DNA from: Chrysomallon squamiferum
Taxonomy: Eukaryota; Mollusca; Gastropoda; Neomphalida; Peltospiridae
DNA length: 64,000 nt
Direction: 5' to 3'
Assembly (NCBI GenBank): GCA_012295275.1
Contig: CM022665.1
Location: 28,796,446 to 28,860,445 of the forward strand
In this document: piece after piece, positions 1-18,662 of the stretch
Position numbering within the stretch: the first letter of the stretch is position 1
Layout: each line of letters starts with the position of its first letter
The notes under the pieces: generated by a model
Told to the model about the DNA's origin: nothing
The model's input: only the letters and a program-made list of their open reading frames with translations
The model's database searches: none
Translations under genes and position numbers: made by a program

Positions 1-6213
<6,213 letters not shown>

Positions 6214-7609
6214 ACATATGTGAATGAAACAAAAATTCCAGAACAAGAATATGTGACACTAAACCATATGGATTCTGTGCAACTTGGTCATGATATCCTT
6301 TTTTAGACACTTTTTCCATCCATTCTGTTTTCTGAAGTAGCAAACAATTTCAGACACATCTGTCATGATACTTTGAATAATCATGTAAAAAAAAAAAAAA
6401 TTCTTTTCTACTTTGAACCTTTGAATGATGATTGTGTAATTTGAACTATTTTTGCTGTTGTCTGCAAATACAAACTGTTCAGAAATAAGCAACCATGTGT
6501 TTATCAGTTTCATTTGTATTACCACTTTAATATCTAACCCAGACAGTAATTACATTGCCATTGAAAATCTTGTTTTAATTTTCATTTCTTCTTCCACCCA
6601 CCCTCAACAATTTTACTACCAATTATTATTATTAATATGCCATATTAAGTCATACTGACCTTAATCACACTACATAGCGTTATGATCTACCAGATGGAAA
6701 AAGGCAGCAGTGCAGCTGAGAACGAGATTCTGCCATCCACTAAGACTAGGCCAGTTTGGGCAGTTCAAAGTGACCTACAGATGGCTGAATGCCAGGTAAG
6801 ATCATTGACTGTTATATTGTGTGTATTTTCATCATAAGACAAATAAATAAATTAATATATAGTTTACATCATAACATATTACAATATTAAATTTGAAACA
6901 TCTAATTTGGAAAAAAACCAAATTTACTGTTAAAGTGCAAAGAGGAAAAAAATTTACTGTTATCATTATTTTGGCTAGTCATATTGATCAGCAGCAGTAA
7001 TCCTTTTTTTTTTTTTTTTTTCCCTGTGGAAAGGAAATCAAATACCAGAATATTTCTGAACAGAACTGGCTGCAATAAGAGGCACCTCAGTGCACCATGC
7101 AGCAATTCATCATATCACTTTTATCCATCAGTCAGCCACAAAACAAAATGATAATCAACTTTATTTTCAATCTTCAGTATCATAATACATTCATTCAATG
7201 AAATGTATGCCTGCTGATGTGGATATTTTTTCGTTTTCTTTCCCCCTTAATATTTTTATATTTTTAAAAAATTTTATAAGATCAATATTTATTTATTTAT
7301 TTATTTATTTATTATTTTAATTTATATTTAAAAAAAAAAAAAAAAAAAAAAAATAATAATAATAATAAAATAAATAAAAATAAAATAAATAAATAAAAAT
7401 TGTTACATTAACACTGGGGACCTAAGTTATTAATAGTTGACAAGATTCAGATTGGAACCAGATCAAATTTAAATTAAATTACTTAGGTGATAAGTAGTTA
7501 ACATGCAAAAATTATGCCAGACTATTTGGCAATTTGGTCTGGTGCTGTATGTACAGAGTTTAACAAACATGGAAAGAATTGGTCTTCTTTATTTGGATAA
7601 TTGAATACT

Positions 7610-7690
<81 letters not shown>

Positions 7691-10540
7691 ACACACACAG
7701 ACACACAGACATTGCTTTATGTACTGGTGAATGTAAATTTGTGCCAGTTCCATTTAGTACTGGTGAAGCTCAAATATTAAATTAACTGCTCTGGGCTATA
7801 TTTCAGACAGAGTATATTCTATATTACAACAGTTTCTATCAAAAATTCCATGATTGCTTTTTAGACATGACATTATTTGTTGTGCAAACACTAATGCTAT
7901 ATCTCAGCTCATGGCCATAAACAACAGACTAATCTTAAACACAATCTGAAAGAAAATCTTAACAAAACAAACAGCCAGTACACTAGAGACATTCACACTT
8001 CAGTTTGTTGTGGTTGGTAGAGAAATTTATCTCAGCAATTTGCCCGTTTGATGATTGAACAATTTTAATGAGCACAAAATGCATCTAATGAGCTTAAACC
8101 AAGATAATAAGTTACAAACACAACTTCAGTTTTATTACAAAAAATAAAAATTAAAAAAATCTGAATTACTCTGTGTTGGTTTTATTTTATTTTTTTTATT
8201 TTTTTCAGTTCCAGCAAACTGGTTAAAACATTTAAATGTTTTCAAGTTTTTGCAGCTTAATTAGAAAAATGTAACATTTTGTGTTTAGTTGTTATCAGTT
8301 ACTGGGAATAATAGTCATTGTTACTGGGAACCAAAGAAAATATTAATTTATTTTCTGAGTCAAAGCCTGTATACCTTTACAAATATTCCCCACCCCCTAA
8401 CTTTGCTTTAAAAAGAATAATTTTAAAAGGTTTCTTTGGCGATACAAATCTCAAAATATTTACTATATTATCAAGCAATTTAATGGAACAACAACAACAA
8501 AAATAATAATAAATATAAAAAATAAATAAATAAAGATTTAAAATGTTAGTGAATAACGTAATCTTGCAAGGATGGATAGAAACTGGCATTTTTCTTTTAT
8601 TGTTTTATTTCATACATACAAATATGAAAAACAGTCACAGATAAACTGTGGATCTAGCATATTTGCAATTTTTTACTATTTTTTCTTTTTAAACATTTCT
8701 ATGTACATAATAAGAGTAAATGTTACTCTGTCTAAATCATCATGACCGTGTTTGTAATTTGTGCTAAAGCTAGATGATCTAACTATATATATATAAAATT
8801 TAAACATAAATAATTTTAAAAAAAATTGGGACTGTGTAAACAACATTTATTTAGGCTATTAATAGATTCCACACAAGATGTTTCTGAACTTGGATGCAAC
8901 ATTGAAAACTATTTTTCTGTTGTATTTTTATATATTTTATAACCAGTGTTCCCTCCAATTTTTTCAAGCCGCTGAGCAGAACTTTTGATGCCTTGAGCAA
9001 AAATGGAAATGTAGTGACTAAAACAATCTTATTTTGTAAATTAAAATGAAAGGGAACATTTTTGTGTGCAGTTGTTCACCTGTGCAGCTTAGAGGGAAGA
9101 TTGTTTATAACTATTTAAAATTTTGATTTCTGAATAGATTAATACATGATTAGAACTTGAACTTAGTCATGCATTGTTTTTGTGGCGATGTGTTAGTAAT
9201 AAATTAAAAATTCTAAAAGTTTTCTCAACAATAACAATAATAATAATAATTCTACTTGCACTACTTACATTTCCAATAATCAATGTGAAATCTTTTCATA
9301 CTTGTGATAAAATTAGTCATCATACAAATATTTCACTAGTCATTTGTGTGCACAGCTGTTAGTGTATGACGACATGTATTTAGTATGACTTATGTTGATA
9401 TATTGAGTAAAACATGACCTGTATATAAGATTGTTGCAGTTTTTATACTTACCTGCATAAATGCTTGAAATGAGTTACTACAAAGTTGTGTATTTTTCTG
9501 ATGTTTTAAAGGGAGCACACTCTGGTTTTCCTGTCACACAGTCTCATTCACTGTGTCAAATGGTATGTCTCAATGTTGTGTTACGTGGTAGTAGTTGTAT
9601 TTTATGGTTTGGCTTAGTTATTGTTTTGGATACGGTTTTTAGGTTTTCTAGATCAACTGGTTGTGGGCTCCCTTTCATGCATATGCACATGTTTACACAA
9701 CCACACAGACCCACAAACTTCAGATGATTTTCACAAAATTCACATTCAAAAAAACTTCCACAAAATGCACATTCACAAAATACACATACTCAAATGAACA
9801 CAGGCATGCATGCATGCGAACACACGCACAAACACCAAAAACAGAGTAAATAGGCTTAAAGCAAGTAAGAAAAATCAGTCTGACAATTTCTCAGAGTCTC
9901 AATATTGTATGATTTGTTATTTTTTAAAAAGCATTTTCATAAGAAAAATCTTTATTATTCTTTTATAAAACAGATTGTTTTGTAAGTATATCCAGATTAA
10001 TATCTATTTAAAAAATGTGAAACTAAGTATCTATATTCATCAGTTTTGTAGAAACATCATATTTATTAATTTTACTTTCATCTTTACAACTGATTTACTC
10101 TGCTTCATGTACCATTCTTATTTTTGTTGTTTTTGTTTTGTTTTCTGGTTGGGATTGTTTAAAATGAATCTCTATTGCTTCTTTTGTTTATATCTTATTT
10201 CTAAAATAAAATTTAGAGACAAAACTATTCATATATGAAAAGCTCTGTTTCTTTTAGGACTAAAATAAATTTTTGTCATTAATATTCTGCCATTATAACA
10301 TCAAACAGTGACAGCATTAAGTACCCATAAAAATTATGAAAAAATACCTAGTCGGTGAAATAACAATTTTAAAAATAGTTAACAGTTTGTGAGGCAAAAT
10401 ATTACTCATCAGAAATATATAATTAATCAATAAAATACTCTAATAAAAAGACTGTTTTTAAATAACAACACATTATTTCCAGACAAATGTCAGTCACTGT
10501 ATTTCTTTCTTATTATTATTATTGTTACTGTTGTTATTTC

Positions 10541-10579
<39 letters not shown>

Positions 10580-13500
10580 GATTATTATTATGATTATTAT
10601 TATTATCATTATTATTGATATTATGTTTATTTTAAAGGTTTAATGCATTACAGGTTTTAATTATTTATATTCTTTTCAGGGCTGCATTGCTGAACATAAA
10701 ATTATGCATACATGTACACATAGTTTGTTAGATGAGAAATCAGCAGATATGCAAAATGACTTTGACAGTAGTAGTAGTGCCATAAGAGAGAATGTATGTT
10801 CAGAGGAACCAGTGAAAGAACAAAATATTTCCGTGCCAAACAATGGCTGCCATCGTTCAGACGATAATTTTACTGAATCAAGTGAACAAGCCATAGACAG
10901 TGTGCAAAATTCAGAGCCTTATTTCAACCAGGTATCTACATCGGTATTTGACAACAACAAACACAATGAATCTTCGGCTGCGCCTGGTTATTCAGAACAT
11001 ATTGTCAGTGTTTCAGCACAGACCAGTGCAGTTCCTAGAATTTCTAGAAGCAGTGGATCTATGCAAACACTTCCACCAGGTGAGGCTTTTTATATTCTGC
11101 AGAAAATCAGCCTTTTATAGTTTTTATATTTGGAGCATTTACTTTTATTGTTAGCAATTTTTGACAGTGTATGACTTTACCAGTCTTGGTATGGGAAAAA
11201 AAGAAAAAAAAAAGTATTTTATGAAATCTGTGATTCTTGATTCAAACTAAATAAATAAATAATGTTTATGGCATGAAATCTACGTGAACTTGGCATTTTA
11301 ATGAAGATCAAGGGTAATTACTGTTGAAATTTTCATCGCTGAGTAATGTATTGATTTACCTCTTGGCCACATCAGCCCAGAGAAAAACATCACTGCTATT
11401 CTAAGGTGAAACACTCGGTCTATTTTGAAACAGACTATAGACACTCACTTCTGAGTAATTCTGCAAAATCTGTGCACTCTTCATACAAACTGCGCTGTTT
11501 TGGTAAATGTCACTTTAAATTGAAAACAGACTGGCCAGTTAGAGATAATGGTGGCAAGTCAGAAACAGGTTGGTGATACAGGGCAATGGGACATCCAGTT
11601 ACTAACACAGAGACAGTTTTATTTTGGTTGTTGATGGTGATACTGTCAGCTTCTGTTTTTAGAAATGACACATGCCTGTGTGTTCAATAACGGTGTGTTC
11701 CCTGAAAACAGGAGTTTCCAGCAGATGTTCTAATTGACAAGTGGCTTTTAAAATAGTTCTCAAGTGACTCACTGGTAAGAATGTCGTGGAGTTAATATTT
11801 TATATTTTTCACTACAATTCGCACTAGCAGAACTGTGTGACATGCATTAGCAGAATTTGTTTGCCAGTGATCACATGACCAGTGAGATAATAGGCTCATT
11901 GATTTCTTTGAAATGTTGTTTAACACTGTCTCTGTCAGCAACTGGCTGCACAGACATTCTTATTGCTCTGGCTAGAATATGTTGTTTACTGCTGTGCAGT
12001 TTTTATTTACTTGACGCTGTAATGGCAGTACGCCCAACTCATTTCACAGTTTTCATTGTAATTACCAATAAACCATGAATGAGAGCGTTTACTTCAGGGA
12101 GTGCAAATCGGCACATTATATCTGACACTGTCACATTACATTGTTGGCTGCTGTGTTTCTGTCTCAAGTTAGAACCCAGTGCTTTGAGACGGGCATGTTT
12201 CTGCTCATGCTCAGGGGTCATTTCCTGTAATTATCATAGTTATTTGCTTTTTCATTGACAGAGCTTTCCACTGTGAAAAAATGCACGCCTCTCTATGGCC
12301 AGCCAGAATGGTGGGGAGAAGCAGAACCGAACCATGGTGACAGCAGCAGAGGTTCTGGGAATGGCAGTGCTTCACACAAAGACGAAATAGGTGGGTGTGT
12401 TACTGTTATTAATCTGTATTCAAATGCCTGCTGCTTTCTTCCAGGAACATGTGTTAGTTATCAACATTCATGTGTGGATGTAATTTTTAATTTGAGGAGC
12501 AATTTCCACAGTTGTCTGGTGCTGTCTGTAGAGTCGGCAGTGCGTCAGGAATGGTGGTTCCAGATGTCTGTGCAAACAGAATGTATACATGGATTAAAAC
12601 AAATGAAAATGCTTTTACTTTATTTGCAGTGCCAGACATAGATATATACTAATAAATTAAAAAATTCGGTTTTACTTGTGGTTTGTGATATTATTACATG
12701 TACATAAATTAAAATAAATAAATAAATAAATAAATAATTGGTAGTTAGTGACATCAGAACCAAATATATGTAAATGTATTAAAAATAAAAACTGTTAAAA
12801 ATGGCTGGGATACTGCTGGTATTACAAAACAGTTTGTGCAAGTGTTTACCAGAAATGTGTGTATTGAAGGAGCATAGTACTACAAAAATGTTTAATGGTA
12901 CATGATAGCATTATTTTATTTAAAATTTACCTATGCTATAATGAAAATTACTTTAAATTCCATTGAGCTGTTTGTTCAAGCCAGAGCTCCTGTTTTTACA
13001 ATAAAATAAAAATATTAACATTCCTGTTCATGGGAAAGTGTTTATAAAAGATTGGTAATGGCTTCTAATAATTTTGATTGGCCTGTCTAATAGCTGCATC
13101 TCACATTTCATAATTAAACAGAAAGCATGTTAAACTCCTTGTTTTAATACTGAGGGCTGAAATGTAACTAAACATTCATCTGTCTTTACATCCCCCACCT
13201 GTGCAAACATTCATCTAGATATATTCATTCATCTAATCTGTCTGTCTGTTCATATATTCGGTCATTTGTTCATTTATTCATTTCAAGTATAGACTTTAAA
13301 ACAGAGCTTTATTTGCCAAAGTTCTGTGTAAGCTGAAGCAAATGGGTTGTCAACACTTTAAGTATATTGTTATCTAACAGTCAGTGCACATATCATACAA
13401 CCAAATGTGTTTTGTTGGCATTTAGCCGTAGGTTGTAATGCTGTAGGTAAACTTAGTGTTTCTGAAGGTGTCCAGGTTTAGGAATTACATCTGTAATGAT

Positions 13501-14102
13501 ATTTATGGTTAAGTGGCTTGATGGTTGGCTTTGAATGACAGAAATACCAGCTACAGTTATAAACTACCATACATGCTTGTTATGGGCAAAAATTCTAAGC
13601 TAGTCTGTAGTCATTTTTATCCAAGACAGGTTCATGAAATTGTTCTAGGTGAGTTAAGTTCACATTAGTTGTTAATAATATGGAGTACCAATCACAGATA
13701 ATCTATGGATTGTTTTGCACAGAGCTTGTAGTGTTTTTGTTATATTTTGGGGAATGTGTTAGTGATGTGTATATGTGTGTGAAGAAAAAAGAATAGTTGT
13801 TTAGTCATTATGGTTTTAGTGTAATGCAGTGAAAAGCATTTATTTACACTAAAATTGTAAAAACAAATGAAAATAAATGGTTGCTGAACATAATCAATGT
13901 GATTTCATAGCTTGAAAGGTTTCAGTCAATTTTTTAAAGAAATTCAAATTCAAATTCAAATAATTTAATCGTATTTGTTTTAATTTAAAAACCTATTTAA
14001 AATATTAAATAGCTTAAGTAGTAATTCTTTACAAGTTATTTTAAATGATAATAAATAAAACTCAAAATCAATAAAGAAATCCTGCCCTGCCCCACCCTTC
14101 CA

Positions 14103-14157
<55 letters not shown>

Positions 14158-17100
14158 TAATTTCAGTTTTTAAGATAACACTTTTTGGTTAATTATATCA
14201 AGTATTATTTGTGAGTTAAAGTGAATAGATTTACTCTTCTTGGAGTCTAGTGCTTGGATGTTGATTGGTCTCAGTGCTACAAAGTTGTAATGTTAACTGT
14301 CAGTATTACTCTGTTGGCAGTGGCTGTTTGGTTAAGGTGGCATTTTGTCACATCCTAATTGTTTTATGTTTGTGTTCATCTACTACAAGCCAAAAGCAGA
14401 TTACATTCCTAGGTTGACAGTATGAACCTTGTTGAGTCTTGTTCTAAATTGTCTGGTAAATACAATTGTTTCCTATAAAAAAAAAATGATTTGTTTGTTA
14501 ATAAACATAATAATTAAATTTAAAATTTGTGCTTTGAAGATAAATTCTAATGTGTTTCTTGATGACAGGTTTTAAAATAATAAATGAAAGCAAATCCACT
14601 CAGCATCAAACTTTGTTTTAAATTTTCTGGTAAATGTGATTCTTTCTCTTGTGATTTGTTTGTTAAGAAATTAGTGCTTTGAAAATATATTTTAATGTTT
14701 TCCTGATTACAGGTTTTAAAATAATAAATGAAACCAAAACCTCTAAAAACAAATATACTTCATTGTCTAAATATGTTTATTAACAAGATGGAGGCAAAGT
14801 GGATTGTATGGCATACTCTGACAATGTTTGTTGTCTGTCTTGTGTGTGTGTTAAAGGTATTTGTACTTGAGTTCAATGTCTGCAGAGTAACTCACAACAT
14901 AATATCTTTGTTATGAAGCAACAGTGATTCTTTTTAAAGCATTTACCATGGAAACCAGTGTGCTAAAAGGGGAAATGGGTATCTTGTTTGTTGGAAACTC
15001 ACATTTTTATAATTAGCCAGAATTGCAATGATTTATTTTTCTTAAATTCAGTACTGATTTATGAACATTTTTACTTAATAGCTAATTTTTTTTTTTTTTT
15101 TTTATTTTTTTTTTTCATTTCTTTTTTTTTTTTTTTTTTCTGATAATTAATCATTTCATCTGGAAGGTTAAATTTTTCATGTTGATTTATTGTAAATCCT
15201 TTTCAGACTTAATCATCTGCTGCTGAAAACCACCTGAAAAAGTAGTTCATTTGGGTTTTCTTTACTTCTGCTGTGTAGGTTATATTGTGACCCAGTTAGT
15301 TGTCATGTTTTGTAGCTGTTATTTAAAAAATAATAATTATTTATTTTCTAAATAAATTTAATTAACTGTTCACTGTTTAGAATCCCATAAAAAGTTTCAG
15401 GATTGTTTCTAATTTCTAGCAATGATAATGATCTTGTTAAAAGCTGTTACTTTTATAGTTTTTGGTCTAATTTGCATTGTGTTACTTGATAATTAAAAAT
15501 GAAATATCTATAATGGGTCCAGTTTTTCAAGTAATCTGTAAAATCATGTTCTATGTAAGTTATTTATGGCTACTTTGTATAGTATGCTTCCACGTTAGCT
15601 CGAATGCTTAGAATAATCAAACAAGATTATGCCACAGTACAGATATTTAAGTTTTAAAATTCTAGTATTTTTGGGTGGTATTATGGTTGTTATAAGCATT
15701 CAGTATTTTTAAAATAGTGTATAAGTGTTAAAATATATGCTGATTTAACATGACTGTTGTAAACAACTACAAACCTCTGTAGATCATGTTTCATGCTGCA
15801 TATTAATATGGCAGGTGAATGTATATGATGCAGAAATACTTTCTATGTAGGTAGCTGTACAGCTATTATTGTTTATACTGTTAGGTAGGCTTGTTGATGT
15901 GTGACGCTTACTGTTTGCTTCTTTTCATTCACAGCTAATAAATCTGCAGACCATTCAGAACGTCCTCAGTGTCTGTGTTTAGAAGAGAATAACCAATTGA
16001 AAATGGAAAAATACAAAACTGATCCAAAGTACAGCACAATATACATGGAGATTCCCCACACAGACATTGATGTAGATAAGGACAAACAGACACCAAGCTC
16101 TACATCATCTGTCTCAAAAGACAGCCTTTTCTTAGATGCAAGCAAGAAGAACACTCCAGACACGCCCAGTGACAAGGTCGTTGCCCGTCGTCACTCTGGA
16201 AGTGACGAGTCTGGTCACACAGGAGATGTGTCTGGAATGGCATTCACTGTCGATTTTGGTGATGACAAAAAACTGGACATGTCACTCAGTTTGAGTGAGT
16301 TTGTGCCTTCAAAGATTCGAAAAAGCTTTCGTGAAAGAATGGAAAAGGTCTCAAAACCACAAAACAGGGATGGAAATTCTTCAAAATCAGAGGTGACTAA
16401 TTCTTTTTGGTATCTTAAAACTGTTTCATACACAGTAATTTTTTTATACTTGAAATGATGAGTTTATCAGATACAAAAATATATCTTGAAAGGATTTTGC
16501 ATAAATAATTTGCTATGAAGAATGACAGGTGTTTCTCTTCTTTTTATATATATAACATTTCTTATTTGTTTTATATACTTCAAAAAATTTATTCAAAAAT
16601 TATAAACTTAAAAATAAATAACACAATATACTACAAACTGTTTTTCAGACATGTGATTTACTAATTTCAAATTTCATGGTGAATATAATAAAAAGATCCT
16701 TAGTGTAACAGAAATTTTCCAAAGTAATAAGATTTTTAAATCTTTTTTCTTTCATATTCCCACTATAGAAAAAGAAAATATAAAATGTCCTTCTTCCCAT
16801 TACTATTATTGGTTACCATTAACACAAAACTCAACTGAGAAATGATTTTGTTTTCAGGAAACCAATGGTCATTCTCCCACACAACAGAAGAAAACTGAGG
16901 ACATTTGGAATTCCTCCGAGAACCACAAAGCTTCTAAAAAGCAAGGGAGAAAAAGCTGGCCCCCGCACGTTTCCAGTAGTAAAAACGGAACTCGTGTTGG
17001 AGGCTCTCCTCAGCTCACAAACCCAGCAAAGGAGGAGGAAAAGATCTCAAAACATAACACTGTGATGAAAAGTATGTAGTGCAGCATTTAAATCTAAATA

Positions 17101-17949
17101 GAAAAATCAGATTTAATCATCACCATTTTCTAGTCAAAGGGGAGATAATTTCAAAAAATAGTACGGTTTCAAAATATTAGTGTTTTGTTGGAGTTGTTTG
17201 AAGCATAAAGTTGTAATTAATTTAGTAGTAAATTTGTTGAATAGATCTATTCTTCATTTTAATTGATTTTGTTCATAAATAAACTCAATTATTATATAAT
17301 TTTAGGAAATTAATTGGGTGTAAAATTTGTTTAATTTTATTCTAACTCGTATTTAATTAAATATTAGGTCAAAATATTAGTTAGGTGCATTTAAATGAAG
17401 AAATTAAACTGATATTTTATAAACACACTATGCACACATATGCACACATTTGTGTGCATTTCACAGAATCTGTTCTGCTTCATTTTGTTCATCAGTAACT
17501 AATTGTTTATTAATTCATATTGAGATAATTTCCAGAATTGAGGAAATCAAAAGAATAACTGAAACAAAATACAAAATATATATATAAAAAGAACAGAAAA
17601 TAGTTTGCTTCAGAAGGTGCATTCAGTTGGTTTTAAAAATGTATTGTACATTGATTTTGGTGTATTGTTGGAAAAGCAATTGTTCAAAATGAGTGTGGCC
17701 TTTGCTAACTTGTCATTTCTAAGTTCAGTGAAATCAAAGCATTACTATGAGAACTGAAAGGGATGTTCATTTCTTATTGATAGTAATATAACAAAAATTA
17801 CTGTTAGTTTCTGTATTAGATTACCCAATTTACACAAATACACACATACACGCTTATTCATTGACCCTCACACTTGTATTCATTCTCACTCATGCTCACC
17901 CTTTTTCTCAAATACACATTCGCATTTCATATTAACTAATTTAAATATA

Positions 17950-17991
<42 letters not shown>

Positions 17992-18629
17992 TTCTAAGGT
18001 GCAACAAAGAGTGAAAAAAGCACCGAATTCCAAAGATGAAAAGTTGCAAAAATCTTCACAGCCTGAGCTGTCATCTGTCGACTCTTCTACCATGTCTTCT
18101 GATTCTGTGTCATTTCTAATAGACAAAATGTTTCAAACATCCTCACCTGTCTCTAGCTCTACCAGTTCAAGAGTGTCCGACAAAAACACTACAGAGCAAC
18201 TAACAGAACATGATTTGTATCAAGAGTCGAAAAAATATGACACTGAAAGGAGCCATATGTCGTTTAATGACAGCTTGTCTCCTAATGAAAAGTTTATTGA
18301 GAATTATGCCGAAAAGCAATGTAGACGCAACAGCAAGGAGGGTGAGGAGGACAAAGTCAGCGAAGCTGGAACGTACACAATAGAAACTGATCTTGACAAC
18401 ACAGAGGAGGAAATAGCTAGAAAAAACATTGATGAAATATTTGGTTTGAACCTGGACAGACCAGTAATAACAAACGAGTTGAGTGGTGTACAAGGGGAAA
18501 GGCAGGCGATTGTGACTACAAGTTGTTATACAACTTGGAGCTCCAGCTTAGAAGTAAACGCTGGCAGTGCCGAGGATGCTGAATCTCCAGAAAAAGTTCA
18601 GGTAAGATACCACTTGTATGTTTGTCTGT

Positions 18630-18662
<33 letters not shown>

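Larger units (their letters stand above)
6796..10679 (+). other. CEP170 intron, 3.9 kb
   Basis: Non-coding stretch between the second and third visible exons. It contains A-run/TTTA repeats (7280-7400), a (CA)n tract at 7611-7710, a foldback element near 8945-9105, CA-rich sequence at 9680-9835 and (TTA)n at 10540-10620. No exon-like sequence was recognised. Confidence 0.7.

Noticed and set aside
6214-6306. Reading straight through the FHA exon to the TAG after the codons for DILF
   Set aside because: It would end the protein in the middle of the FHA domain, while ATATCCTTT just before it is a U12 donor that restores a conserved continuation at 6674.
9461-9849. Two overlapping plus-strand frames with His/Thr-rich ends
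   Set aside because: They run into degenerate CACA sequence in an intron; no homology-like motif and no in-phase splice sites with CEP170.
12255-12641. A 128-codon open frame covering a CEP170 exon and its downstream intron
   Set aside because: Only 12262-12390 fits CEP170; the GTGGGT at 12391 joins in phase with 15935 and the remainder has no family match.
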